This document shows positions 40,467-51,377 of a stretch of DNA of 64,000 bases, one piece after another (positions within the stretch are counted from its first letter, which is position 1; each line of letters opens with the position of its first letter). The notes below the pieces were generated by a model, which was not told where the DNA came from, ran no database searches, and worked only from the letters and a program-made list of their open reading frames with translations. Position numbers and translations under genes: made by a program. Source of the stretch: Pseudomonadota bacterium (lineage in GTDB: Bacteria > Pseudomonadota > Gammaproteobacteria > Burkholderiales > Burkholderiaceae_F); the NCBI GenBank assembly GCA_021825945.1, contig JAKAFN010000010.1, positions 1-64,000 on the forward strand, given 5' to 3'.

Positions 40467-41321
40467 ATGTTCGTAATCCTTGGTTACGTGTTGGTCCTCG
40501 GCGCGGTGTTCGGCGGCTACGCGATGGAACACGGGGATTTCGCCGTCCTCATCCAGCCGATCGAGCTGATGACCATCGGCGGGGCGGCCCTCGGCGCCTT
40601 CATCACCGCCAATTCGACCAAGGTTCTCGGCGCGACGTTCAAGTCGCTGCCCAAGTTGCTGGGCGGATCGAAGTACACCAAGGAGCGCTACCTGGCGCTC
40701 ATGGCGCTGCTCTATGACATCCTCACCAAGATCCGTAAGGAGGGGATGATGGCCGTCGAAAACGACATCGAGGAGCCCGAGAAAAGCCCGTTGTTCCAAA
40801 AACATCCCGCCATCGCGTCCGATCACCATCTGGTCGAGTTCATCACCGACTACCTGCGCATGATGGTGTCGGGAAACATGAACCCGTTCGAGATCGAGAG
40901 TCTCATGGAGCAGGAAATCGACACCCACCACCATGAGGCGATGCAGCCGTCGATCTCCTTGCAGAAGGCGGCCGACGGGCTGCCGGCATTCGGGATCGTC
41001 GCAGCGGTGATGGGCGTGGTCCGGACCATGGCATCGGTCGGCAAGCCGCCGGCGATTCTCGGAGAGATGATCGCGGCGGCGCTGGTCGGAACCTTCCTCG
41101 GCATTTTGCTTTCCTACGGCTTCATCGGGCCGCTCGCCGCGCTGCTCGAACAGAAGGTCGACGAGTCGACCAAGGAACTGAACTGCGTCAAGACGACCCT
41201 GCTCGCCAACCTGCAGGGATACGCGCCGGCACTGGCGGTCGAATTCGGGCGAAAGACGCTGTATTCAACGGAGCGGCCGAACTTCCTCGAACTGGAAAAG
41301 CATGTCAAGCAGAAGCGCTGA
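40467..41321 (+). CDS. motA: Flagellar motor stator protein MotA
   Basis: MFVILGYVLVLGAVFGGYAMEHGDFAVLIQPIELMTIGGAALGAFITANS; synteny with motB. Confidence 0.97.
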   Translation: MFVILGYVLVLGAVFGGYAMEHGDFAVLIQPIELMTIGGAALGAFITANSTKVLGATFKSLPKLLGGSKYTKERYLALMALLYDILTKIRKEGMMAVENDIEEPEKSPLFQKHPAIASDHHLVEFITDYLRMMVSGNMNPFEIESLMEQEIDTHHHEAMQPSISLQKAADGLPAFGIVAAVMGVVRTMASVGKPPAILGEMIAAALVGTFLGILLSYGFIGPLAALLEQKVDESTKELNCVKTTLLANLQGYAPALAVEFGRKTLYSTERPNFLELEKHVKQKR

Positions 41322-41378
41322 CCCGGTCCGCACTCCCATCACCCGGGGCTTCTCCGCCCTGCGGGGAGGGGAAACGGC

Positions 41379-42341
41379 ATGAGCACACCCAGCGAAAAGG
41401 CCAAGTCGACGATCGTCGTCAAGCGTATCAAGAAGGGTGGACACGGTGCGCATGGCGCCGCATGGAAGATCGCCTATGCCGACTTCGTGACCGCGATGAT
41501 GGCGTTTTTCCTGCTGATGTGGCTCCTTGGCTCGACGACCAAGGGCGACCTCAAGGGAATTCAGGACTACTTCCGTTCACCCTTGCAGATTTCCCTGTCG
41601 GGCGGCCCGGGCACCGGCAGTTCCACCACCATCATGACGGGCGGCGGCAGCGATCTGACCAAGGAAGTCGGACAGGTTCGGCGGGTTGCCGCCGATGCGG
41701 TCAAACGCCAGCGCGATCAGATGATGGCTGCCGAACGCGCAAAGATGCGCGAGTTCAAGCGCCATCTCGAGCAGGCCATCCTGGCGAACAACGACCTCGC
41801 AAAATTTCAGAGCCAGATCCGCATCGAGATCACCCCCGACGGCCTGCGCATCCAGATCGTCGACAACGACAAGCGGCCGATGTTCGCCACCGGCAGCGCC
41901 CACATCAAGAGTTACATGCAGGAGATCCTGCAGGACTTCGGGCCGGTGCTCAACGATTTCGGCCGGAAGATCATCATCACCGGACACACCGATTCCTCGC
42001 AGTATCTGAACGGCGACCGCGCCTACTCGAATTGGGAGCTGTCGTCCGACCGCGCCAACGCGTCGCGGCGCGAGCTGATCGCCGGCGGCATGAATTCCGA
42101 TCTGGTCATGCGGGTGGTCGGCATGGCGGACTCGGCACCGCTGGTCGCCGGCGACCCGATGAACCCGCTGAACCGGCGCATCTCGATCCTCATCCTGAAC
42201 AAGATGGCGGAGAAGCGGATGGCCCAGGAAAATTCCGAGGTCAACGAGGGAACGGCGAACGACTTGCGCCAGACGGTCGCGATCAACCCGGCGGGGAATC
42301 CGATCAAGCTCCCGACCCTCGTCACCGCGCCACCGAAGTAA
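41379..42341 (+). CDS. motB: Flagellar motor stator protein MotB
   Basis: GGHGAHGAAWKIAYADFVTAMMAFFLLMWLLGS; OmpA-like C-terminal domain. Confidence 0.97.
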   Translation: MSTPSEKAKSTIVVKRIKKGGHGAHGAAWKIAYADFVTAMMAFFLLMWLLGSTTKGDLKGIQDYFRSPLQISLSGGPGTGSSTTIMTGGGSDLTKEVGQVRRVAADAVKRQRDQMMAAERAKMREFKRHLEQAILANNDLAKFQSQIRIEITPDGLRIQIVDNDKRPMFATGSAHIKSYMQEILQDFGPVLNDFGRKIIITGHTDSSQYLNGDRAYSNWELSSDRANASRRELIAGGMNSDLVMRVVGMADSAPLVAGDPMNPLNRRISILILNKMAEKRMAQENSEVNEGTANDLRQTVAINPAGNPIKLPTLVTAPPK

Positions 42342-42507
42342 AACCGTCCATGCGCCATTCCTCATTCTCGGCTGCCAACCGCCCGGAATCGGCGGAAACC
42401 ACCGCTTTTCGGCGATTCGAGCGGTCCGGCGCCCCACGAAAATACCGTTGCTGTAACCCTACGCGGATCACGGCTCGCCGCGATCCGGTGCACGATGGAG
42501 TTTTCCC

Positions 42508-42900
42508 ATGAATACCGACGCGCGATTTCTCATCGTCGACGACTTCTCCACCATGAGAAGGATCCTGCGCAACTTGCTCAAGGAAATCGGCTTCAACAAC
42601 GCCGAAGAAGCGGAAGACGGCGCCGTCGCCTTGAATATGCTACGGAACGGCAAATACGATTTCGTCGTCTCCGACATCAACATGCCGAACATGGATGGAT
42701 TCACCCTGTTGAAAAACATCCGCGCCGATGATGGCTTGAAGCACCTTCCGGTGCTCATGGTGACGGCGGAAGCCAAAAAGGAAGACATCATCAATGCCGC
42801 CCAGAATGGGGCGAGCGGCTATATCGTCAAGCCGTTCACCAAGGCGACGCTGGAAGAAAAGATCGAGAAGATCTTCCAGAAACTCAGCGGACAGGCCTGA
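42508..42900 (+). CDS. cheY: Chemotaxis response regulator CheY
   Basis: [67 protein letters not shown]. Confidence 0.97.
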   Translation: MNTDARFLIVDDFSTMRRILRNLLKEIGFNNAEEAEDGAVALNMLRNGKYDFVVSDINMPNMDGFTLLKNIRADDGLKHLPVLMVTAEAKKEDIINAAQNGASGYIVKPFTKATLEEKIEKIFQKLSGQA

Positions 42901-43622
42901 TGGGTACCGCCATGAGTTTCGAACCGACGAATCCGACTCCGGCAACCGTCAATGGCACGGGGCCGGACAGGGTATCCGATGAAGCCGCGGCAGCCGACGA
43001 CGGCATGTACCATCGCCTTGGCCATCTCACGCGCATGCTGCACGACGCCTTGCGCGAACTCGGCTATGACCAGGAGCTCTCGGATGTCCGCGCCAACCTT
43101 CCCGACGCGCGGGACCGCCTGTCGTACATCGCAAAGATGACCGGAGACGCGGCGGAAAAAGTGCTCAATGCGGTGGATCGCGCGCGATCGGTACAAGAAG
43201 AAACCGCCGACCACGCCCGGCGGCTACGCATGCGTTGGGATGCGGTCGAGGCATTCACCGAGGGCGGAACCCCACCCGGGTCGCGCGCCACCCCGGCGGG
43301 CGTCGAGCTGGTGCAAGAAACCTGTGCATTCTTCACGGCGTTGGACAAACAGGCCGAAGCGACCAATGCCATCCTTACCGACATCATGCTGGCACAGGAT
43401 TTCCACGATCTCACGGGCCAGGTGATCCGCAAGGTCGTGAACCTCGCCCAGACGCTCGAGGAGCAGCTCATCAAGCTGCTGGTCGAGACGACACCGCCCG
43501 AGCTTCGGAAAAAACCCGAAGCGCCGGGTCTGCAAGGCCCGGTGGTGAATGCCGAGGGACGCGACGATGTCGTGACCGATCAGGCGGGCGTCGACGACCT
43601 GCTGGCAAGCCTCGGATTCTGA
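42900..43622 (+). CDS. cheZ: CheY-P phosphatase CheZ
   Basis: 'DIMLAQDFHDLTGQVIRKVVNLAQTLEEQLIKLL' active-site helix; C-terminal VDDLLASLGF CheY-binding peptide. Confidence 0.95.
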   Translation: MGTAMSFEPTNPTPATVNGTGPDRVSDEAAAADDGMYHRLGHLTRMLHDALRELGYDQELSDVRANLPDARDRLSYIAKMTGDAAEKVLNAVDRARSVQEETADHARRLRMRWDAVEAFTEGGTPPGSRATPAGVELVQETCAFFTALDKQAEATNAILTDIMLAQDFHDLTGQVIRKVVNLAQTLEEQLIKLLVETTPPELRKKPEAPGLQGPVVNAEGRDDVVTDQAGVDDLLASLGF

Positions 43623-43717
43623 AACCGGTCGAACCGGGGATCTGCCGCCCCGAGTGACGAACGGCCGACGGCGGACGACGTCGACCCCATGCACACTCCG
43701 TGCGGCGCATCTCCCGG

Positions 43718-43756
43718 CGCATCTCCCTCTCGGAGCCTGCCGGAGCGGGAGATGCG
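43718..43756. terminator. Hairpin between convergent cheZ and fliE, likely bidirectional terminator
   Basis: CGCATCTCCC...GGGAGATGCG; an additional copy of the left arm lies at 43706-43715. Confidence 0.55.
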
Positions 43757-43767
43757 TCGTGGGTGGC

Positions 43768-44085
43768 CTACACCTGCATGTTCATGATCTGGCTGTATGC
43801 CTGGGTCAGTCGGTCCCGCACCTGGACGGCCTCGGAAAGATTCAGCTGCGCTTTGTTGATCGCCACCATGGTCTGCTCCAGGCTCACACTCGGATTGCCG
43901 AGCTGAAACTGCTGCTGCAGCGAATCCGCCTGGTTTCCGCTCTGGCTGACCGCCTGGAGCGCCGAGTCGAGCGCCGAGGCGAAATCCATCCCCGCGCTCG
44001 CCGCCGACGCCGCAACGGATCCCGCCCCGCCCAGCGCCATGTTCGCCGCCGCGCCCGCAAGCGTCCCGATTGCCGTGATGTTCAT
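43768..44085 (-). CDS. fliE: Flagellar hook-basal body protein FliE
   Basis: MNITAIGTLAGAA...NPSVSLEQTMVAINKAQLNLSEAVQVRDRLTQAYSQIMNMQV. Confidence 0.94.
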   Translation of the reverse strand: MNITAIGTLAGAAANMALGGAGSVAASAASAGMDFASALDSALQAVSQSGNQADSLQQQFQLGNPSVSLEQTMVAINKAQLNLSEAVQVRDRLTQAYSQIMNMQV

Positions 44086-44353
44086 GCCGTGCTCCGTGTC
44101 GGGGTCGATTTCCGCACAACGGTAGCGCCCGAGGCGCCGCAGCGATCGGTGGATCAGCAATGGGAAATCCCGCCAATTTCCAGGCACTCGACAAGGCAGG
44201 TCAGCGCAAGCCGGCCGCGGTAGGCCTTGCGCGGGCGGGGCCGGGGGCAAGCCGGATACGCACCGCCGTCCTGGACAGACAAGCGCGCGAAAGATCCCGG
44301 TTTCCTCGGCTTATCGACGCATTCCCGCCCTCAAGTCTGCCAATAATGGATTC

Positions 44354-46138
44354 GTGGACGATCCCGGAATGCCGCGATCGTCCGAACCGGAAACCAAAAC
44401 CCAAGGAAATCCGGCCGGAATCCTCCGGCCGCACGTCGAATACGAAATGGGCATCTTCAGCCGACTCTCCCCCCGCTCGCTGGCGCTGCTCGCCCTGGGC
44501 TCCGCGGCAATGATCGCGCTCATCGTGACGGCATGGATGTGGAGCGCCACACCCAACTACGGTGTCTTGTTCACCAACGTCTCGGATCGCGACGGCGGCG
44601 ACATCATCGCGCAGCTGGCGCAGATGAACGTCCCCTACCGCACGAACGAGGGCGGCACGATCCTGGTTCCGGAAGACAAGGTCAACGAGATCCGGCTCAA
44701 ACTCGCGTCGCAGGGCCTGCCCAAAGGTTCCGTGGTCGGGTTCGAGTTGCTCGATGCGCCGAAGTTCGGCCTCACCCAATTCCAGGAACAGGTCGATTAC
44801 CAACGCGCGCTCGAGGGCGAGCTGGCACGCTCGATCCAGTCGCTGTCCCCGGTCAGCGCCGCCCGCGTGCACCTGGCGATACCCAAAACCTCCGGATTCC
44901 TGCGCGACCGCGACCCTCCGACGGCCTCCGTGCTGCTGCAACTGCGCGGCGGCGATGCGCTCGACCGCGCCCAGATCGCCGGTATCGTGCACCTCGTCGC
45001 GTCCTCGGTGCCGGACCTGAACCCCAAGAACGTCTCGGTGGTCGACCAGTACGGCAATCTGCTGTCGACCCGGGCCGAGGGCGCAAACGGCCTCGATCCG
45101 ACGCAACTCGACTACGTTTCCCAGATCCAGGCGGCAACCTCCAAGCGCATCCTGGACATCCTCGAGCCGATCGTCGGTCCGGGCAACGTGCGCGCCCAGG
45201 TCACCGCCGACGTGGATTTCTCCAACGTCGATACGATGGATGAGACCTACGCGCCGAACGGCAATCCGTCCAACGCAACGATCCGCTCCCAGTCGACGGA
45301 GAGCAGCGTCGAACCCGGGCCCGCCACCCCGCAGGGCATTCCCGGCGCGCTGTCCAACCAACCCCCCGCGCCGCCGCAGGCCCCGATCAACAACCCGGCG
45401 TCACCGCCGCAGCAGCCCGGATCCGGAGCCGCCGCCGGCGCCCCGGCGGCGGGATCTGCGGCCGCAAACCCCGCCGCTCCGCAGCCCAGCGTCCACAAGC
45501 AACAAACGACGAACTATGAAGTCAACCGCGACGTCCGCCACGTCCATGATGGGGTGGGTCGCATCCTGCGCTTGACCGCCGCAGTCGTCATCAACGACCA
45601 CATGGCGCCGGAATCCCTCTCACCGGCTGCCAAAGACAAAGGAAAAGGCAAGGCGGCTCCCGCCAACCAGTCCCTGCGGACCATCACCGTGCCCTGGAGC
45701 GCCGCCGACATGCAGAAGTTCCAGTCGCTGGCGGAGCAAGCGATGGGCTACAACCCGCAGCGCGGCGACAAGATCAACGTCGTCAACGTGGCATTCCAGC
45801 AACCCGAGATGGAACCGATCGCATCGCCGTCGGTGCTGCAACGGCCCGACGTGCTCAACATCGTCAAAGAGGGCGGCAAGGCGCTGCTCTTCCTGGCGCT
45901 GACAGGCATCGTCGTGTTCGGCGTATTGCGGCCGGCCCTCAAGATGATCTCCGAGACGCCCACCCCGGCACCGCCTGCGCTGGAAGCCGCATCGGCCATG
46001 GCGGCCAGTCCCGCGGCCCTGGCAGCGCCCGTATCCCATACTGCAACCACCCTGGAAGGCCTGCGTCAGATTGCCAAGAGCGATCCGGCAGCCGTGGCCA
46101 ACGTCGTCAAGAGCTGGGTCGGCGACAACAACAAGTAA
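44354..46138 (+). CDS. fliF: Flagellar MS-ring protein FliF
   Basis: TPNYGVLFTNVSDRDGGDIIAQLAQMNVPYRTNEGGTILVPEDKVNEIRLKLASQGLPKGSVVGFELLD; the start may instead be 44447. Confidence 0.96.
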   Translation: MDDPGMPRSSEPETKTQGNPAGILRPHVEYEMGIFSRLSPRSLALLALGSAAMIALIVTAWMWSATPNYGVLFTNVSDRDGGDIIAQLAQMNVPYRTNEGGTILVPEDKVNEIRLKLASQGLPKGSVVGFELLDAPKFGLTQFQEQVDYQRALEGELARSIQSLSPVSAARVHLAIPKTSGFLRDRDPPTASVLLQLRGGDALDRAQIAGIVHLVASSVPDLNPKNVSVVDQYGNLLSTRAEGANGLDPTQLDYVSQIQAATSKRILDILEPIVGPGNVRAQVTADVDFSNVDTMDETYAPNGNPSNATIRSQSTESSVEPGPATPQGIPGALSNQPPAPPQAPINNPASPPQQPGSGAAAGAPAAGSAAANPAAPQPSVHKQQTTNYEVNRDVRHVHDGVGRILRLTAAVVINDHMAPESLSPAAKDKGKGKAAPANQSLRTITVPWSAADMQKFQSLAEQAMGYNPQRGDKINVVNVAFQQPEMEPIASPSVLQRPDVLNIVKEGGKALLFLALTGIVVFGVLRPALKMISETPTPAPPALEAASAMAASPAALAAPVSHTATTLEGLRQIAKSDPAAVANVVKSWVGDNNK

Positions 46139-46162
46139 TCGCAACGCGAACCGAGCGCAAGC

Positions 46163-47173
46163 ATGAGTACCGCAACCGCAGAAGAGGGGCTCGAACGCGC
46201 CGCCATCCTGATGATGTCGGTCGGCGAGGAGGGTGCGGCAGAGGTCTTCAAGTACCTCAGCCCGAAAGAGGTGCAAAAGCTGGGCGAAACGATGGCCAAG
46301 CTGCGATCGGTGTCGCGCGAAAAAATCGACGATACGGTCAAGGCATTCCATCAGACCCACGGCGAACAGTACTCGCTCGTCAAGGATTCGGATGAATACA
46401 TTTCCCAGGTTCTGCGCAAAGCCCTGGGGGACGACAAGGCGAACCTGCTCATCGACCGCATCCTGCAGGGGCGCGACGTCTCCGGCATCGAATCGCTGAA
46501 ATGGATGGATCCCTCGGCCGTAGCCGAACTGCTCAAGAACGAGCATCCGCAGATCGTCGCCTCGATCCTCGTTCACCTCGACCGCGACCATGCCGCGGAA
46601 TCGCTGAAGCATTTCCCGGATCGCATGCGCAACGACGTCCTCCTGCGGGTGGCGACGCTCGACGGCATCCAGCCGCAAGCCCTCGACGAGCTCAATCAGG
46701 TCCTGTCGCGCGTCCTTGCCGCCGGCGACAAGGTCAAGAAGACGACCCTCGGCGGCGCCAAGACGGCTGCCGAAATGCTCAACTTCCTCGGCGGCACGAT
46801 CGAATCGAGCGTCGTCGAGGCGATCCGCGAGCACGACAACGATCTGGCGCAAAAGATCCTCGACCAGATGTTCACCTTCGACAACCTCATCGACCTCGAT
46901 GATCGGGGAATCCAGACGATGCTGCGCGAAATCCAGTCGGACTCGCTGATCGTTGCGCTCAAGGGCGCCGATCAATCGCTGCGCGAAAAGATCTTCAAGA
47001 ACATGTCCTCGCGCGCGGCCGAGACGCTGCGCGAAGACCTCGAATCGAAAGGGCCGGTCCGCCTTTCCGAAGTGGAGCGCGAACAGCGCGAAATCCTCAA
47101 GACGGTTCGCCGTCTCGCCGACGAAGGCCAGATCCAGATCGGATCCGGCGGCGGTGACGACGGATTCGTCTGA
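46163..47173 (+). CDS. fliG: Flagellar motor switch protein FliG
   Basis: GLERAAILMMSVGEEGAAEVFKYLSPKEVQKLGETMAKL...DLDDRGIQTMLREIQSDSLIVALKGAD. Confidence 0.97.
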   Translation: MSTATAEEGLERAAILMMSVGEEGAAEVFKYLSPKEVQKLGETMAKLRSVSREKIDDTVKAFHQTHGEQYSLVKDSDEYISQVLRKALGDDKANLLIDRILQGRDVSGIESLKWMDPSAVAELLKNEHPQIVASILVHLDRDHAAESLKHFPDRMRNDVLLRVATLDGIQPQALDELNQVLSRVLAAGDKVKKTTLGGAKTAAEMLNFLGGTIESSVVEAIREHDNDLAQKILDQMFTFDNLIDLDDRGIQTMLREIQSDSLIVALKGADQSLREKIFKNMSSRAAETLREDLESKGPVRLSEVEREQREILKTVRRLADEGQIQIGSGGGDDGFV

Positions 47174-47187
47174 CGGAGCCGACGACG

Positions 47188-47847
47188 ATGTCCGGTACGA
47201 ATCGCCACCTCCGCCCCCCCGCACCGGCGCAAATCGCAACGCCGTGGGAACTGCATCCGTTGTCGGGCGGCGTCAGCCTCGCCACCGCCAAGCGGCTCAC
47301 GCCGCGCGATGGACTTCACGCTGCACAGGAACGGCAAAGCGGCTATGAAGAAGGACGCGCCCAGGGCTATGCCGACGCCGCGGAAGAAGTCCGGCGCGCC
47401 GCCCAGCAGGCACGGGCCGGCGATCTCCAGCGCCTCGAAGCCGTCCTGGCCCGGATGCAATCGCGCTTCGAGGAACTGACGGCGCAAGGCGCCGACGCGC
47501 TACTCGACCTGGCGATCGAGATCGCGGCCCAGGTATTGCGACGCGAGGTCCGCACCCAACGAGACGTGATTCTCCCGGTCGTGCACGAGGCCCTCGCACT
47601 CGTGACCGAATCGCATGGTCACCCCACCGTGCGCCTGTCCCCGGCGGACTTTCCCGTCGTACGCGACGCGCTGTCGGAGGATGGCCAGCTTCGCGGCTGC
47701 CGCTTCGTCGAAGATCCGGCCATCGCACCGGGAGGATGCCGCATCGACACGTCACAGATCGAAATCGATGCGACCCTGGGGACGCGCTGGCGGCGCACGC
47801 TGGAATCTCTCGGTTGCGATCCGGACGACTCGAAGAACGCGCCATGA
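47188..47847 (+). CDS. fliH: Flagellar assembly protein FliH
   Basis: [30 protein letters not shown]...[28 protein letters not shown]. Confidence 0.92.
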   Translation: MSGTNRHLRPPAPAQIATPWELHPLSGGVSLATAKRLTPRDGLHAAQERQSGYEEGRAQGYADAAEEVRRAAQQARAGDLQRLEAVLARMQSRFEELTAQGADALLDLAIEIAAQVLRREVRTQRDVILPVVHEALALVTESHGHPTVRLSPADFPVVRDALSEDGQLRGCRFVEDPAIAPGGCRIDTSQIEIDATLGTRWRRTLESLGCDPDDSKNAP

Positions 47848-49289
47848 ACGCCGTCGCCGAACCGTCCCCCAGCCGAGGCCTGGTGCAATTCCTCGAAGAG
47901 TGCCGCGGCATCGCACGCCATGCGGAACCGCTGGCACAACGCGGAAGGCTGACCCGATCTGCGGGGCTGGTTCTGGAGGCCATCGGACTCAAGTTGCCCG
48001 TGGGAGCGCGTGCCGTCATCGTCCAGGACGACGGCACGCAACTCGACGCCGAGGTCGTCGGCTTTGCGGGCGAACGTCTGTTCCTGATGCCGACCGCCGA
48101 ACCGCAAGGCCTCCGGCCGGGCGCGATGGTGATCGCCCAGGACCCGGATGCGCTGCGGCCGCGATACGGCCAGCGCAACCACCCGTGGCGCCGCGCGGAA
48201 GACCGCACGCGCCGGCTGCCGATGGGGTCCGCCTTGCTGGGCCGGGTACTCGACCCGAACGGAGCGCCCCTCGATACCAGCGGACCGCTGGCGCCGCGCC
48301 CCGGCGCCGACCTCGAATCGCGGACCTTGCTGAGCCGCCCCATCAACGCCATGCGCCGCGATCCGGTCCGCAGGCCGCTCGACGTCGGAGTGCGTGCGAT
48401 CAATGCCCTGCTGACGGTCGGACGAGGCCAGCGGATCGGCCTGTTCGCCGGTTCCGGAGTCGGAAAGAGCGTTCTGCTCGGCATGATGGCGCGATACACC
48501 GCCGCCGACGTGATCGTCGTCGGGCTGATCGGCGAGCGAGGCCGCGAAGTCAAGGAGTTCATCGACGAAATCCTGGGGCCGGAAGGCTTGGCGCGCGCCG
48601 TGGTGGTCGTGGCGCCGGCCGACACGACACCGCTCGTGCGGATGCAGGGTGCCTCCTATGCGACGGCGATCGCCGAATATTTCCGCGACCGCGGGCGCAA
48701 CGTCCTGCTGCTCATGGATTCGCTCACCCGCTACGCAATGGCGGCGCGCGAGATCGCGCTGGCCATCGGTGAGCCGCCCGCGACGAAGGGCTACCCCCCG
48801 TCGGTGTTCGCCAGACTGCCGCAACTCGTCGAGCGGGCCGGCAATGCCGGTCCCGGCGAAGGATCGATCACCGGGTTCTATACCGTGCTCACCGAAGGCG
48901 ACGATCTGCAGGACCCGATTGCGGATTCCGCGCGGGCCATCCTCGACGGCCACATCGTGCTGTCGCGCAAACTCGCCGAATCGGGACACTTTCCCGCGAT
49001 CGACATCGAAGCCTCGGTGTCCCGCGTCATGACCTCCGTCTGCACCCCGCAACAGATCGACGCCGCGCGGCGCTTTCGCAATGCCTATTCGCGATATCAG
49101 CGAAACCGCGACCTGTTGGCGGTCGGCGCCTATGTGCCGGGTGCAGACCCGGCGCTCGACGCGGCGATCGAAGCCCATCCGCAGATGGAAGGTTTTCTTC
49201 GCCAGGCGATGGAAGAACGCGCTCCGCTCACCGCGGCGCAGAGTGCGCTGGCGAGCCTCGTACAAGCGATCCCGAACTACTCGTCATGA
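47844..49289 (+). CDS. fliI: Flagellum-specific ATP synthase FliI
   Basis: [51 protein letters not shown] overlap with fliH. Confidence 0.97.
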   Translation: MNAVAEPSPSRGLVQFLEECRGIARHAEPLAQRGRLTRSAGLVLEAIGLKLPVGARAVIVQDDGTQLDAEVVGFAGERLFLMPTAEPQGLRPGAMVIAQDPDALRPRYGQRNHPWRRAEDRTRRLPMGSALLGRVLDPNGAPLDTSGPLAPRPGADLESRTLLSRPINAMRRDPVRRPLDVGVRAINALLTVGRGQRIGLFAGSGVGKSVLLGMMARYTAADVIVVGLIGERGREVKEFIDEILGPEGLARAVVVVAPADTTPLVRMQGASYATAIAEYFRDRGRNVLLLMDSLTRYAMAAREIALAIGEPPATKGYPPSVFARLPQLVERAGNAGPGEGSITGFYTVLTEGDDLQDPIADSARAILDGHIVLSRKLAESGHFPAIDIEASVSRVMTSVCTPQQIDAARRFRNAYSRYQRNRDLLAVGAYVPGADPALDAAIEAHPQMEGFLRQAMEERAPLTAAQSALASLVQAIPNYSS

Positions 49290-49765
49290 ATCCGGCCACC
49301 GCTACCATCCTTCTCGAATTGGCGCGCAAACGCCTCCAAGCCGCGCAGGCACGGCATGCCAATCTGTTGCGAACCCTCGAGCAGGCGCGCGCGCATGGCG
49401 AAATGCTGCGCCGCTACGCGGCCGAATACGACGTCCGTTCACTCCCGCGCGCGGGCGACGCGCGGGATCCGAGCGCGGAACGCAACCAGCGGGCTTTTCT
49501 CGGGCGATTGCAACTCGCCGTGGCGTCCCAGGAACAGGAGCTCGAGACCCGCAAACACGCCGTCCAACATGCCTCAGAAGACGTCGCGCAATGCGAACGG
49601 AAGCTGAGCATCCTCGAGACGCTGATGACGCGGCGTGCCGAGGCGGAGCGGTTGCGCAACGGACGCCGCGAACAAAATCATATGGACGAACTGGCACAAC
49701 GCGCGTTCGAGCGCCGTCTTGCCGCTTCCGGGGGCTACCCCGCATCTGCGATCGGAGAATCATGA
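49286..49765 (+). CDS. fliJ: Flagellar export protein FliJ
   Basis: Coiled-coil protein between fliI and fliK, ATGA overlap. Confidence 0.88.
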   Translation: MNPATATILLELARKRLQAAQARHANLLRTLEQARAHGEMLRRYAAEYDVRSLPRAGDARDPSAERNQRAFLGRLQLAVASQEQELETRKHAVQHASEDVAQCERKLSILETLMTRRAEAERLRNGRREQNHMDELAQRAFERRLAASGGYPASAIGES

Positions 49766-51243
49766 TCCCGTTTGCGCTCCTCGCCGGCAGCGATCCGGCC
49801 CCGACATCCCCGCCGCTTCCGGTCGACTCGGGGGCACCCCCTGCCGCAGGACCGGCCGGGGCTGCACCGGGGGTATCTCCCCCTCCCTTCGCATCCGTCA
49901 TGGCGCAGGTGGCCGGGACTCCCCCTCCGGCTGCGCCGACGACGCAAGCATCGACCGGCGCATCGTCCTCGGCAAACGGGAGCGGGGATTCGGCCGCGCA
50001 AGCCCCCGGCGATCCGCCTGCCGCCGAGAATGCCCCTCCGCAACCCGGCGGGTCGGCCGGCACCCGAAGCGCAAGCCGAGCATCGACCACGCCGGCGACC
50101 CAGGAATCGGGTTCGTCCGCTCCCCAGGCCGTGGCGTCGACCCCCGCAACGGCATCGACCGCGCCACCGAAAAAGCCGGGCAAACCGCATTCGACGGCGG
50201 GGACTTCCGCGCCGGCCTTGGGCGCCGCCAACGATCCGGTACAGCAAGCGCTTGCCGCCGCGATGCATCTCACCGCGCCCGCCCACCCGCCGGCACCGTC
50301 CAGCGGCGGTCCGGTAGGAAGCGGAACGGGTGCAAACAGCGCTTCCGGCTCGACCACCGGGACCGCCGCCTCGACGGCGATGTCGGCCTCATCCCAGGCG
50401 GCCCTGGTACGCACCCGGGCAACCCATGGCATCGACACCCGCGGCGGCGGCCTGCTCACGACGGGCGGTCAAGACGGTCCAAGGAACACCGCGACGGCGG
50501 GGAACGGCGCGGCGAGTGTCGGTGCGAATGGCATGACGACCGCCGGTTCCGCCACGGCGACGAACGATCCGAACGGCAGTGCGACGATGTCCAATGCCGG
50601 CCCCCAAACCGCGTTCGCGGCCACGCTGGCGGCCGGCACCACCGCTTCGCATTCCGCCGGCGGCACAGCAGTTCCCGGAAGCGGTACCGCCGCGGGATCA
50701 CTTCCGGGGTTGGGCGCCACCGGAGCGGCATCGCCGATGGCTTCGCTGGCTGCAAGCATGTCGCCGGCCTCGGGCCTGGCCGGACCTCCGGTGGCAGCGC
50801 ACATCGCGAGCCCCGTCGGCACGCCGGGGTTTACGCAGGATTTCGCCAGCCGCATCGTGCTCCTTGCCCAGAACGGCACCCACAGTGCACAACTGTCTCT
50901 CCACCCCGTCGAACTCGGGCCGGTGAGCGTCTCGATCCAGATGAACGGCCAAGCCGCCACGCTGGCCCTGGCCGCCCACCATGAGGCGACGCGGGATGCC
51001 ATGCAGCAGGCCCTGCCGCGCCTGCAGGAGATGTTCCAGCAGAACGGATTGCAACTGGCCGATGCCCAGATCGGCAACGGATCGCCCCACACTCCCCTGC
51101 CGCAGCAACGTCCGGGCTCGGGCAGCCGCGGTCGCGGCGGCAACTCCGGGACCGGAGGATCCATCGCCGCTCCGGCCGTGCTCACGGCGACCGGCGGCCG
51201 CGCTAGCACAAGCAGCCTGCGCCTCGTCGACACTTTTGCGTGA
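49762..51243 (+). CDS. fliK: Flagellar hook-length control protein FliK
   Basis: Low-complexity A/G/S/T/P N-terminal region; C-terminal 'NGTHSAQLSLHPVELGPVSVSIQMNGQAATLALAAHHEATRDAMQQALPRLQEMFQQNGLQLADAQI'. Confidence 0.93.
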   Translation: MIPFALLAGSDPAPTSPPLPVDSGAPPAAGPAGAAPGVSPPPFASVMAQVAGTPPPAAPTTQASTGASSSANGSGDSAAQAPGDPPAAENAPPQPGGSAGTRSASRASTTPATQESGSSAPQAVASTPATASTAPPKKPGKPHSTAGTSAPALGAANDPVQQALAAAMHLTAPAHPPAPSSGGPVGSGTGANSASGSTTGTAASTAMSASSQAALVRTRATHGIDTRGGGLLTTGGQDGPRNTATAGNGAASVGANGMTTAGSATATNDPNGSATMSNAGPQTAFAATLAAGTTASHSAGGTAVPGSGTAAGSLPGLGATGAASPMASLAASMSPASGLAGPPVAAHIASPVGTPGFTQDFASRIVLLAQNGTHSAQLSLHPVELGPVSVSIQMNGQAATLALAAHHEATRDAMQQALPRLQEMFQQNGLQLADAQIGNGSPHTPLPQQRPGSGSRGRGGNSGTGGSIAAPAVLTATGGRASTSSLRLVDTFA

Positions 51244-51308
51244 AAAGGGCGCCGGAAAGCCACGAATTTCCCGCGACCGGTTCCCGCCCCCTTTCCGAAT
51301 AATTCCCC

Positions 51309-51335
51309 TCAAGATTTCCGCCGGCGTGCCGATAG
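51309..51335 (+). promoter_or_regulatory. Candidate sigma-28 promoter for fliLMNOPQR
   Basis: TCAAGATT-TCCGCCGGCGT-GCCGATAG: 6/8 and 7/8, spacer 11. Confidence 0.65.
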
Positions 51336-51377
51336 GGGCCCGCCGCGGAAAAATTCTTTGTCGAGGATGCGGAAGCC

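Noticed and set aside
45620-47239. 539-aa minus-strand ORF opposite fliF/fliG
   Set aside because: Antisense shadow of well-conserved fliF and fliG.
49762-50800. A/G/S/T/P-rich low-complexity tract as a repeat array or CRISPR-like element
   Set aside because: It is the disordered N-terminal region of FliK with no regular repeat unit.
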